Assembly: GCF_000328475.2 (NCBI RefSeq)
Contig: NC_026491.1
Span: forward strand, 248,001 to 312,000
Direction: 5' to 3'
Length of the DNA stretch: 64,000 bases
From: Mycosarcoma maydis
Lineage: Eukaryota; Basidiomycota; Ustilaginomycetes; Ustilaginales
The notes below the pieces were generated by a model. It did no database searches. It had not been told where the DNA came from and saw only the letters and a program-made list of their open reading frames with translations. Positions 28,162-37,586 of this stretch are shown here, piece by piece. Position numbers and translations under genes: made by a program. Each line of letters starts with the position of its first letter. Positions within the stretch are counted from its first letter, which is position 1.

Positions 28162-30582
28162 TCATGTGTGTGTGAGAGCCGACGTTGTTTGCTGCGCAAG
28201 CTTGGATTGGCGTCGCAACCTTCGCAAGTGCAGTGTATGCCTCAGCATCAACCACACGCTGCCAGCTACTGCTAGCGCAACGCTGATAAACAGAAACACC
28301 ATTTGAAACGCCTCTGACAGCATCAAGATCCATGCTGTCAGCAGCGTTGATGAAAACGTTGTGGTAAGCGTCGAGATCATGACTCCCACTCGCTCCCAAC
28401 GCAAAGCATGTACCGAGCGTTGCTGGTTGCTCTTCAGTATGCTAGATGCTGCGCCTGTCCCACAGTTCTCTGAGCTCGTCGTGGCTTGACTGCATGTCGG
28501 CTGATGGCCAACAGTTCGACCAAGTTCGTCGTCGAGCACGCTGTATATCTCTAAAAGCGCAAGCGGCAGTTGCGGAACAGTTCCCGTAAACGTTACAATC
28601 GTAGAGAGGTAGATGATCCAGCTTCCACACGTACCGTCGGGCACCACGATGCTGGCTATCACTGCCAGCGCCAGTCCTACAATTGATACCACCAGGCAGC
28701 TGGTCAGCAACGCAGGCACCCACCACGGCGCGCGCATCCAGCTACCCACCCGACCCCTCCATGCGCCTCTCGTTGGCGGACGCTGGGTCGCCAACACGCT
28801 CCATGCAACAGCGCTAACCGCACCACTCACACCGCCCACCAGCGTCGGCAGCCCTGGCAAAACCGCTACCATCTTGAGCGCTGCCGGCGACCGGAACACT
28901 TGCTTGGACGCAGCACTTTCGATCTTGACAATCTGCGAAAGCACAGCAGCCTGGATCACTGACGTGTTGCTGACGATCAGCACACCCGCAATGAACGTTT
29001 CGCGCGACGACGTACCGGCACTGATCAGGTCAAACGCCGCATCATCGACGCCCATCCCCCCAAAGATCAAGATCATTATGCGACGCAGTATGCGCGAGAC
29101 CCAGAGGCCAAAGCCGGTGTGCATCTGCTGCAGCGTGCGCAGATTGTTGATCACCCCCGAAGTGCCGTTGGCTGCTTCGCTCGTCTTGAAGCGCTTCAGT
29201 ATGGGGATCGTCGTCATCGGTGAGGTGCAGTACGACGACAGCCGGCGCAGACTTGCAAAGGTGCCCGGCTTGTCCGCTGGGTCGACTGGGTCCGCTGGCT
29301 CCGTTGGGTCGACTGGGTCTATTGGGTCCGTTGGGTCCGCTGGGTCCGCTGGGTCCGTTGGGTCCGCTGGGTCCGCTGGGTCCGCTGGGTCCGCTTGAAC
29401 CGTTGGGTGGGCTGGCTGTTGGTCGTTGCCGTGTGCCGTGTCAACACGATCCGCTGGACCAAGCGACCGTATCAGGCTGCCAGCTAATATTGCGTCCGAG
29501 CTGGTTGTGAAGTCGGAAACATGGTCGTTCTGCGTAGCTTTGGTCTTGGAAAAGTGGTTCGGCGCCTCTACTGGTTGTAGATCGTACCTCTGGTCCAGAG
29601 TGAGCTGGCACTGAGCGTGCGGCATCCATGTTGGGCGGCCGAGTCGATGACCGAGCACCAGCAAGACAGCAATGACGAGGCAAAGGACAAGTAAGAAGGC
29701 ACCTTCTACCAGAAATAGTAGCTGATAGCCTCGCACGCCTGCCAAGCTCATCTCGTGTCGCTGCATCAGACCAGAGAGCTGATAGCCTGCCAAGGAAGCG
29801 CAGCATCCAAATGCGGTGCCGAGCCCATAGATTGCTGCAAATGTCACAGTTGGGAACCCGACGGCTGCCATGTTGATGGGCGATGCATCGGACAAAGATG
29901 CGTTGATGCAGAAAGGCGGCGCAAAGAGCTCCACTGCTTGTGCTACAAGTCCCAACACGCTACACGCCGCTAAGCCAGCGACCATCTTTGTAAAGAGTAC
30001 GCCGACGACCGAGGTGCGCACAAATGCGTTGAGCAACGTCATCACACCCACAACCACCAGAAGGAGCACAAGAGCAGCGAAGAGACCGTCTACCAACCTC
30101 GAAGCGCGCAGTCGACCGACGAGCAGCACAAATTCGAGTACCAGCATGGCACCGGTCAACAGAACCATGGGGAGCAGATACGCGGATTGCAAAAACGTCC
30201 ATCGCAACAGATGATCTTTGAGGGCGTCGTCGGATGGCAAAGTGTATTGGTCGACGGGAACTGCCCATCGCAGCTGGACCAAGTGGACAAAGTCGAGGTT
30301 GAAAGAGTCGGCGATCACCATGCCCACGGCGAGCGAGAGCGGGAGGATGACAAATACGCAGTGCCCCACAAAGTGGTGCGCTGTTTTGAACGCGGTGGGC
30401 ATGGTTGCATGGGTGGTCATGATGGGGACGTAGGCGGTCGACGATGCACATTGGTGAGGTGTGGATACTTTGCACGCCTCGCACTCGTCTAGCGTCACGA
30501 CGTCGAGGGGATGCTTGGCAGGGAGCAACGGCGGAGTGTATGCCAAGCTTGCATCGTGTACCACCACCGGTGCCGCAGACAT
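28162..30582 (-). CDS. Multipass membrane protein of unknown function with an Asp-Pro repeat loop
   Basis: An 806-residue protein from the ATG at 30582 (MSAAPVVVHDAS); the frame is open further upstream only to a GTG. I do not recognise the family. The sequence shows about six hydrophobic spans in the first half (such as VFVILPLSLAVGMVIADSF, LLTGAMLVLEFVLLVG, LFAALVLLLVVVGVMTLL, LLFLVEGAFLLVLCLVIAVL) and about five in the second (TLVGGVSGAVSAVAWSVL, ALLTSCLVVSIVGLALAVIA and others), separated by a long polar loop. That loop holds about 14 Ala/Thr/Val-Asp-Pro tripeptides encoded by a 9-bp minisatellite. The two-halves topology is transporter-like; an equilibrative-nucleoside-transporter relationship crossed my mind but no signature supports it. 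The C-terminus is basic and cytosolic-looking. Confidence 0.8.
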   Translation of the reverse strand: MSAAPVVVHDASLAYTPPLLPAKHPLDVVTLDECEACKVSTPHQCASSTAYVPIMTTHATMPTAFKTAHHFVGHCVFVILPLSLAVGMVIADSFNLDFVHLVQLRWAVPVDQYTLPSDDALKDHLLRWTFLQSAYLLPMVLLTGAMLVLEFVLLVGRLRASRLVDGLFAALVLLLVVVGVMTLLNAFVRTSVVGVLFTKMVAGLAACSVLGLVAQAVELFAPPFCINASLSDASPINMAAVGFPTVTFAAIYGLGTAFGCCASLAGYQLSGLMQRHEMSLAGVRGYQLLFLVEGAFLLVLCLVIAVLLVLGHRLGRPTWMPHAQCQLTLDQRYDLQPVEAPNHFSKTKATQNDHVSDFTTSSDAILAGSLIRSLGPADRVDTAHGNDQQPAHPTVQADPADPADPADPTDPADPADPTDPIDPVDPTEPADPVDPADKPGTFASLRRLSSYCTSPMTTIPILKRFKTSEAANGTSGVINNLRTLQQMHTGFGLWVSRILRRIMILIFGGMGVDDAAFDLISAGTSSRETFIAGVLIVSNTSVIQAAVLSQIVKIESAASKQVFRSPAALKMVAVLPGLPTLVGGVSGAVSAVAWSVLATQRPPTRGAWRGRVGSWMRAPWWVPALLTSCLVVSIVGLALAVIASIVVPDGTCGSWIIYLSTIVTFTGTVPQLPLALLEIYSVLDDELGRTVGHQPTCSQATTSSENCGTGAASSILKSNQQRSVHALRWERVGVMISTLTTTFSSTLLTAWILMLSEAFQMVFLFISVALAVAGSVWLMLRHTLHLRRLRRQSKLAQQTTSALTHT
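29272..29397. repeat. Coding 9-bp minisatellite, 14 units
   Basis: Plus-strand unit GTCCGCTGG with variants at two or three positions. On the minus strand each unit encodes Asp-Pro plus a variable residue (Ala, Thr, Val, Ile, Glu-Pro). Confidence 0.93.
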
Positions 30583-32829
30583 GATGAAAGAGTCACACCG
30601 ACATGGATTCGGCTGGGTCTGGCGGGAAACCCACCGGTGTGAGATCAAGTGTGCTTGCGGGGAGAGCGCGGTGTTGGACCAAGCGACGACACATTCACGA
30701 TTGGCGCATGTGATGGGGCCAACACAATCACGAATCACGAACCACGAATATCACAGTGTCAGGCCGCCGGAAGGAGGTCTGGCCAGGCGTGGCTAACGTC
30801 TCAGCTTATGCCAACACCGTGACTCTGGAAGACAGTTTCAGAGTGGTGGGGGTGTGCGCAAGATAGCATCACGAGCTGCGCGATAGCGTATCGCAGCTGC
30901 ATTCACGGCCCGACCATGGACAAGCGCTCGCATTGTTAGCGAGTGCTAACGTGTACTCACACTCTTAGTGAATTGGCGCGGCATTTCTCCATCCATCCCA
31001 AGCATCCACCTCGTGACCCGATCATGCGGCAAACCTGCATGCAGCTGCGTGCCCGCATATACAGTACCGTATTCACGATTGTGCTGTCCTCTGCGGCTTT
31101 GTAGTGTAAGTGATTCGTGAATGCGAATCACGAATAGGTTCCGTGTGGGCGCAGTGTCAATGCAGTCTAAGACTCACAGCCGAGCTCACCTGGCGAATCG
31201 CTCAAAACACAGCCGCACGCTCACGCTTGTCGCTCGTCGCTGACAAGGTACACGTCAAGAAAAGCTGGAAAACCATACACGTCCACGCGACACTCACAGT
31301 TCGTGACTCACACTAACGCTCCCTTTGCCTATTCCCTTTCCACTATATCACAGCTCACACCACGATCCAGTTCAACCTGGGCCTTGGCTCAAATGACAGC
31401 AGACGTGGAATCTCAGCTCTTGGCTCGCAAGGATATAGCACCGACCGTCACTGTCTTTTCTGCCCTTTCCATGAGTGAATAAAGAGGCAGCGCGGACTCA
31501 ATGAGAGATTCTTCTGCTGCCAAAGACGACATCATATTGACTTGGGTTTCACTTGCTGACGCCGCACGCGTCTCCATTTGGCGCTGAATGGTGTTTTGTA
31601 CATCGTCGCATGGACGGTCGAGCCCCTACGAGCGGGTATGTATGAACATGTTGAATGGAGCAAGATTCGAGGTGAGAGCACCGAGCGATTAGCAGTCAAC
31701 CTGTCACGCCCAGCACGAGGCAACGACAGACAAGGCTTGACTGATCGATGGATAGAGGATCATCTCCAGAGACTTGCGATATCACGAGTGGATCTAGGAT
31801 CAGGTCTGTCTTGCCGAGCGACTGAGGCTTTACTCGGTATGGCGCGCCGAACATTCATGCTTGCACGACTGCGGTTGCGTTTCGGCGTGGTGCGTCGGTG
31901 GTGTCGAGGGCTGACGATGCAAAGAGCGCACCTGTATCGAGCCCGACACTTGCGAGTCCGCTCTGACTGTTGAAGAGCGTGTTCGGGCTGAGCAGCAAGA
32001 GCACCGACAAGGCCAGTACCAGTGCGTGAAGCAGCAGCAGAATCCACGCCACAATGCGTTCCTTGGCTCGCATCGCCGGTGTGCTTCGAGCCACAGAGAG
32101 CATGATCGTAGTGGCGATGATCCGGTCGCAAATAGCGCAAGCTGAGGGTGTGGGGATATGAGGATGATGATCAAAGAATCTAGCGCAGTTGTTGATGCGT
32201 AGATTGTATTCTCACTTGGCTGTGATGACGCTTTGATCGCCTCGTCACACCTTTGTACAAGTGTGTGGATCCGACATGGATCAATGCACGGACAAAGGAG
32301 TGCTTACGCTTTTGATGAGGTGTAGGTCTTCCTAACGCCCACCACCGCTCACAACCACGAATCGAATTCGATACGTGATAGACGCGTCAGCAAACGTATA
32401 AAGCTTCGAGTTCGTGGTTCCCTTTGTTATGTGTACAGTCGTGCATGCGTCCAAAAACGCAACCTGACGGCGCCAACCGCCCAGAGAAGCGTCACTTGTT
32501 GTTCAACCGTCAAAGCATTTGAGAGAAGACCAGCATGCGAGAAAGTGGGGGCCAGCGCAGATGAAAGCGCAAAAGTAACGGCAGCATATGCAGCGAGTGT
32601 TATCTCTGAGCCACTCGTGACTTCCTTTGTCTCGGTCTCTTGTTTTTCGATGGTCGCGCAAACCAGTCCCCTTTGTGTTCGAGAGGTCCAGTGAAATGCT
32701 TCTTCGGACACGAGCGACAAGAAGGATCATGAACATAAGTAGTCATTAGCAGGCGTGCCTTTCTCGCCTTGGCACCGGATCGCAACACCGTAGTCTTGTC
32801 TATACTTGATCTAGTCACAGGACACGATC
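30583..32829. other. Long spacer around a weak small ORF
   Basis: 2.2 kb with no convincing gene apart from the weak ORF at 31855-32103. It contains CACGAAT motifs at about 30726-30750 and 31110-31135 and ATTCACGATT near 31070. A GTATAAAGC lies at about 32397, some 430 bp before the next ATG. Confidence 0.5.
31855..32103 (-). CDS. Small ORF with one membrane span (doubtful)
   Basis: 82 codons with an ATG at 32103. It reads MLSVARSTPAMRAKERIVAW, then a strong span (ILLLLHALVLALSVLLLL) and a polar tail with LDTGALFASSALDTT. The composition is more protein-like than other ORFs of this spacer. Neither partner exons nor a longer gene could be found on this strand. It could be a small membrane protein, the first exon of something I cannot splice, or a relic. 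The divergent neighbour at 32830 has later spans but no N-terminal one, which is discussed as a finding. Confidence 0.25.
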   Translation of the reverse strand: MLSVARSTPAMRAKERIVAWILLLLHALVLALSVLLLLSPNTLFNSQSGLASVGLDTGALFASSALDTTDAPRRNATAVVQA

Positions 32830-34503
32830 ATGAGTTCAGTAGCAAGCAACAAGACGATCCCAGCAACGACCACTGTCAGCTCGAATTCCACCGCTCCTCC
32901 GGCCGAAGCGAGCAACACGACGAATGCTACACAGACCTCTGCAGATGTCGGTGCTTCGGTCACTACCGCGTTGACAAACAGCACCGACGACTCGATGATG
33001 ACGCTGCTTACACTAGGTCCGCTGACATCCTGCATCTCACTGCCCGATCTTTCGGTGAGCCCTATGCCGGTTAGTAGCCAATCAGGAGTTGCACAGCAGC
33101 ACGCGCTGCGCGCGTGGCTGGATGCGTTGCCGACGAAACGCTCGTGTTCGTCGTTAGCCTGGAAGCTTACTCCTGACTACTCGCGACATCTGGAGGCGGT
33201 CATGACGTTTCAGGGTGAGCTAGAACGGATCGTTCCTGCTGCAGCGAATGCGACGGGAACCACGACGATCGGCGGCACATCAGGCATTGCGTTGAACGCT
33301 TCTGCGCCAGCTCCAGCAGACCGGGTTGCAGCCAACAACGCGAGTTTCTTCTCGAGCAGCGCGTCGGCTTCTGCGCTCTGGTCGCCACCTGCAACCAACG
33401 TCAATTCACTTGCTCAGACGCTTCCGCTCTGGATTGGAGTGACGCTGAGTTGTGTTGCTATGGTGCACTTGGTCGCACTGGTCTTGCACATTTTCTCGAA
33501 TTTGGATGCGCTGTTTCGCGCTAGCTCAGCGTCCGCATTGGGCTCAAGAGCAACAAGCGACTCGGTTCTGCCAGGACATGCTCGGTCAACGAACCAGAGC
33601 GCAGCAACGCTTGTAGAAGCATCAGCGGATGAAAAGACAAGCCAACTACCGCAGTACACTGAGCAGTGCGTTGCATCTGTCGATGGGTTGCGTGCGGGCG
33701 AGTGTCGTGCGCTGGTGCGCATCTCTCGCAAGGTGAACAGCGTGGTGGTTGGAATGCTGATGTTGGCTGCGTTGGCGATGGTCGCGGTGGCGGTGGTGTT
33801 GAATGCGAAATTTGCGGTTGGTCCTGTAGAGTTATCGGGTGGGTTGAATGGATCTGAGGTCAATGCGGGTGATGGTGCGACGACCGAGTCGACTAGCAGT
33901 GGCGTCAGCGATGCGAGCAGAACCACGTCCACGTCGAGCGTCACTGTGCCGATGTCTCATGTACTCAACCCAGCAAGCTTGTCTGTCGCCACAGCCACGG
34001 CAAGCATGAGGCTCGTTCGAAGGCAGACAAATTACTTGGCCACTCCACCGCCGTCTTCAGCTGCTGTTCCTGTTGCGACGTCATTGTCCATGCCAACATC
34101 GACGGTAGCTGCTTCCAGTCCAACAGAGACTTGGGAAGCTTCACCCAACGCGTCGCTGTTCCCGACATTCACTGCTACTAGGTCGACTACTACGGCTACC
34201 GGTGTGGCTACTGCTAGTGCCAGCGCTTGGACGATTTGCGCGAGTTCCACCGACACTTGCACACCTAGCCGCTCGTCGTCCATGTTGGTCCTCGAGCGCG
34301 CCGATTCATTCCACCGCGTATGGTGGATCGTGATGCTCGATCTCGTGCTTTGGTTCGTCCAACGTCGACGCTTACGCTCGCAAACTGCGCTCGACAACGC
34401 ACGCGCTCTCATCGCGGCGCAACTACGCTCCGCTGACGGCACGCATTTCACGCCCAACTCTCGCTCTTCGCACCTCGATCCAGCTCGTGCTCATCGAGCC
34501 TAA
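32830..34503 (+). CDS. Membrane protein of unknown function, Ser/Thr-rich with N-glycosylation sites
   Basis: A 557-residue ORF from an ATG at 32830. The first about 195 residues are Ser/Thr/Asn-rich with several N-X-S/T sequons (NKT, NST, NTT, NAT) and a few Cys (TSCISL, RSCSSLAW), so they look lumenal or extracellular, but there is no signal peptide at the start. Spans follow at about 199-221 (LWIGVTLSCVAMVHLVALVL) and about 302-325 (VVVGMLMLAALAMVAVAVVL). A second Ser/Thr-rich region comes next, then a weaker span near the C-terminus (VWWIVMLDLVLWFV) and a basic tail. The arrangement recalls Sur7/PalI-type four-span proteins lacking the first span, but I see no diagnostic motif. An upstream exon may be missing. 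Confidence 0.65.
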   Translation: MSSVASNKTIPATTTVSSNSTAPPAEASNTTNATQTSADVGASVTTALTNSTDDSMMTLLTLGPLTSCISLPDLSVSPMPVSSQSGVAQQHALRAWLDALPTKRSCSSLAWKLTPDYSRHLEAVMTFQGELERIVPAAANATGTTTIGGTSGIALNASAPAPADRVAANNASFFSSSASASALWSPPATNVNSLAQTLPLWIGVTLSCVAMVHLVALVLHIFSNLDALFRASSASALGSRATSDSVLPGHARSTNQSAATLVEASADEKTSQLPQYTEQCVASVDGLRAGECRALVRISRKVNSVVVGMLMLAALAMVAVAVVLNAKFAVGPVELSGGLNGSEVNAGDGATTESTSSGVSDASRTTSTSSVTVPMSHVLNPASLSVATATASMRLVRRQTNYLATPPPSSAAVPVATSLSMPTSTVAASSPTETWEASPNASLFPTFTATRSTTTATGVATASASAWTICASSTDTCTPSRSSSMLVLERADSFHRVWWIVMLDLVLWFVQRRRLRSQTALDNARALIAAQLRSADGTHFTPNSRSSHLDPARAHRA

Positions 34504-35275
34504 CACCTCGTCTTGAACTTGGCGCTTCACGCTCGCACTCTGGTGCTTGGCTCGACGTGCATCTCGAATAATGCTCGACACCTTGGTAGTATGCACATTC
34601 GTAAATCTATGCGTCGTCGAATGCTTCTGTAGCTCCGTCACGAGTACGAGCGTCCGATTCCAGTATTGCTCAAAGTCGTGAGTGTGAGGTGGCTCTTGGG
34701 CACGCTTGTTGAATACACGAATCACGAGAATCGGTCACAAGCATACCCGATTTGGTGAGAGTCTCGAGCTGCTAGTCTGGCGGATGCGACGCCCAGTGCC
34801 AACGAACGAGCCATGGTACGCGGTGCTTTTCATGAGGCTTGCGATGGATTGTGAGGCAACAACCACTTGACTGCGGCGATACGCATATGTCGTCGCTGTC
34901 AAGGCGAGCCAAGAGCCAGATGCGTGCTCTCTGCGGTCGAGTGCAAGCATGGTACTCAAATCCAGACATGGAGCGTTTCAAGAGCAAGCCTAAGTGATCT
35001 GGCTGGCGTGTTGGATCGAACCGCGATCGTGTGATGCCGAGATGGCGTGCATTCGATTCGTTTCGACATTATCAGCATGATAGATCGTGTACAAGGGATG
35101 CGACTGCTCTCGGATGGGCTGAATCTGTCGTCCTCGAGTAGACCGTGGTACGGGAAACGCGCAAACGCATGCGCACACGTCCAGCTGCTAGGCGGTCCAC
35201 TGTGCCAAGCGCGCTACGCAACCGTTTGCGCACCGCACGCGTTTGGCTCGTCGATTGTCTGCGTGAGCAGTTGGT
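34504..35275. other. Convergent spacer between the membrane protein and erd2
   Basis: 772 bp with no credible gene. One CACGAATCACGAG motif lies near 34710. The rest shows nothing I can name. Confidence 0.6.
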
Positions 35276-36105
35276 TTATGCCGGCAACTCAAACTTTTTG
35301 CCCTTCATCACTTTTGTAAAGTACACTGTTGACGCAATCCGGGCGGAGCAAAAGGGAGAGAAACATGTCAGTCGATAAAGTGGCCCAACGTGGCTGTGGT
35401 CTGCATGTGCGTCGAATGCGTCGAGAAACGCACCGTAGAAGAAATCGAGGTAGAGACCAGTCTGTACGAGACCCGAGAGGATCGAGATGGGGTCGATTTC
35501 GGTTTTTGAGACGTATCTGTATGCGAGCAAGGTGCAAGGTGCAAGGTCAGCGCTGTGTGCTTCGTGGCGCTTCTTGGTGTCGCATGTTTCGGCCAAACAT
35601 ACCGGTACAGCCAGTTGGGAATGTAGAGCGCTCTATACGCTCCGAGCGCAAAGATGTAGTGTGTGGTGATCGCCTCTGCCTCGCCTGTCCTCTGCAACAT
35701 GAAGAGCTGAGGCAAGATGGCCACAGCCTCGAGGTAGATGCTGAACGTCCACATGATCTCCATAAAGTCGAAATGGTAGTGGAAGAGCAATGCCAAAACG
35801 AAGCAAGGACCCATGAGATACTCCAACTTGATCGTGTCGATAGCAGGATCGTGCGTCGGTCGGAACCTGATCTTCATCAGGTACAAGACATAGACCGACG
35901 AACCGATGAAGAAGATCTTCATCAAGAAACGGTAGAGCGAAGTTTCATGAAACAAGTCCATGTAGCGCGTCACAAAGACGATCGCGTAGAGCAGTTGGGT
36001 TTTGAACGAGATGCCTCGACATGATCTCGAGAGTTGGATCTTATGCAGCAGGATAAAGATGGACGCCAGATGGGCAAAGTCGCCCGCCAATCGGAAGATG
36101 TTCAT
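35276..36105 (-). CDS. ERD2: ER lumen protein retaining receptor Erd2 (KDEL receptor), three exons
   Basis: Exons 36105-35603, 35516-35434 and 35325-35276 join to a 211-residue protein, the family's normal length. Erd2 binds HDEL/KDEL-type signals of escaped ER proteins in the Golgi and returns them by COPI. The first exon reads MNIFRLAGDFAHLASIFILL, RSCRGISFKTQLLYAIVF, RYMDLF and ALGAYRALYIPNWLYR. Intron 1 (35602-35517, 86 nt) starts GTATGT and ends CATACAG, with a GCTGAC branch-like site. Intron 2 (35433-35326, 108 nt) starts GTGCGT and ends CAACAG. Splicing restores YVSKTEIDPISILSGLVQTG and the ending DFFYVYFTKVMKGKKFELPA, which match the family closely. Reading straight through exon 1 instead gives a false 245-residue product. 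Confidence 0.95.
35527..35547. repeat. Three heptamers inside erd2 intron 1
   Basis: Three perfect tandem heptamers (GCAAGGT on the plus strand) lie 10 nt from the intron 1 acceptor. The heptamer habit of the spacers extends into intron DNA. Confidence 0.85.
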
Positions 36106-36162
36106 CGTCGTCGAGAGAGAAACGGAGAGGAAGAGCGGTGAGGGGGGGTGGGGGGTGCGAAT

Positions 36163-36262
36163 NNNNNNNNNNNNNNNNNNNNNNNNNNNNNNNNNNNNNN
36201 NNNNNNNNNNNNNNNNNNNNNNNNNNNNNNNNNNNNNNNNNNNNNNNNNNNNNNNNNNNNNN
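36163..36262. other. Assembly gap (100 N) next to a G-rich run
   Basis: Exactly 100 N, about 60 bp upstream of the erd2 ATG, directly after a stretch with runs of seven and six G. Confidence 0.99.
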
Positions 36263-36739
36263 ACGGATCAGCGATGGTTGATGATGGTGTAGAAACAAAC
36301 CTGATTACATTCGTGACTGTGACTGTGACTGCGGCCAGCTTTTTTTGGAATGATGGTCCCGCGTTCAAGGTGATGTGCTGGACTGTGCTCGCTCCACGCT
36401 TCAACTCAAGTCGCACGAGACGCGGCGAGCGCGTGCAACTCACGACTCACTTGCCCATTGCGAACCACGAATTTGTGAATCAGTTGTCAGTCAATCACGA
36501 ACCGTGAATCACGAATCGTGAATGTCGTCGCCAGCCAAAACGCGTTCCACATGCCCGTCATTTGTGCTGCGAAATGACCGAGTCGGAGCTGAATTTAGCT
36601 GTAACTCTGCTTGATTCCGTGTTGCATTCGTGATTCACGATTCGGCCACGTAGCAGTGCGCAGCTGCCTCCAAGCACAAGCGCCATTCCTGATTCACGAT
36701 TCACGATTCAAAAATAAATCAAAAAAAAAATCGTGAGGA

Positions 36740-36757
36740 CCACACACACACACACAC
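36740..36757. repeat. CA dinucleotide repeat, 9 copies
   Basis: Uninterrupted CA repeat in the spacer, preceded by A-rich sequence. Confidence 0.9.
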
Positions 36758-36955
36758 AAAGGCCAAAGTCACTCACACGACCAGCTGCTCTCAATCGAGA
36801 AGCACGAATTCAGTTCACTGCCGCATTCAAGCGTCAACGCTCAGCTCGGAGCGCTTCAGAGACACATGACACTTAGACGCCACGCTCTTCAAAATTCGTG
36901 ATTGGCTGTGCAGATGGATCCTCCCATCTCCCGATCTACCGATGTGACTGCTCCC

Positions 36956-36981
36956 GAGTCGTGAGTCGTGAGTCGTGAGTC
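36956..36981. repeat. GAGTCGT heptamer array, 3.7 copies
   Basis: Three perfect GAGTCGT units plus GAGTC. Confidence 0.93.
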
Positions 36982-37586
36982 CATGCAATCACCACACGAC
37001 GTTTTGTGCACGCATTCGTGATTGCGTGCCAACGTTGACGCCTGATGCAGCCTCTTGCCAACATCGCCGATTGCAAGCTATTCAATGTAACACTCGTGAC
37101 TGCTCGCAGCTATTCACGATTGGTGATTCGCGATTCTGATCGTATGATCAACAAGCCTTGGCCAGCGGTGTGGTCCGTGTCAAGACTCCGCGGCTCTCAA
37201 CCGGAGCTTCTCGCACCTTGAACTTGCTACACTGAGCCTCGCTTCTAGCCACGTCGTTAGCGCTCTTGGATCAGCCTGGTCTTCAGCGCTGACGCGTGTC
37301 AGGTACAAACGTGTTGTGGCGTGGCGTAAGACCTAGCCTAGGATGACAGTCACAAGCCCTTACCCTGACGTGAGCCTGACGCCAAAACTGTGGCAGGGCG
37401 CAAGCACAGTCGAGCGCCAACTGCATCGTGTGGAGCGTGCACCCAAGCAGCACTGAGTGCGACTGAGCTTTGGGATGCACAGAAACACTCAAGAGTACAG
37501 AGAAGAGACGAGAAGAGGCTTGTGATTCAACGTAGGTGCTATAGGGGCATACGAAAGCGAGCTGTGTCGTGGAAAATCATGAACGC

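Larger units (their letters stand above)
36106..37586. promoter_or_regulatory. Spacer: erd2 promoter side, gap, and lipid-kinase 3' flank
   Basis: 1.5 kb without a credible gene. It includes a G-rich run (36141-36156) beside a 100-N gap, many CACGAAT/ATTCGTG motifs (36465-36525, 36624-36655, 36690-36715, 36896, 37014), a CA repeat at 36740-36757, and GAGTCGT units at 36956-36981. Confidence 0.55.

Noticed and set aside
28613..29398. 261-codon plus-strand ORF ending in Gly-Ser repeats
   Set aside because: Antisense of the membrane-protein gene and its 9-bp minisatellite.
31578..31973. 131-codon plus-strand ORF
   Set aside because: Random-looking composition in a spacer, with stops and shifts in neighbouring frames.
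35368..35602. C-terminal end of the unspliced 245-residue erd2 reading
   Set aside because: It reads through intron 1. Splicing restores the conserved YVSKTEIDP and FELPA ending.
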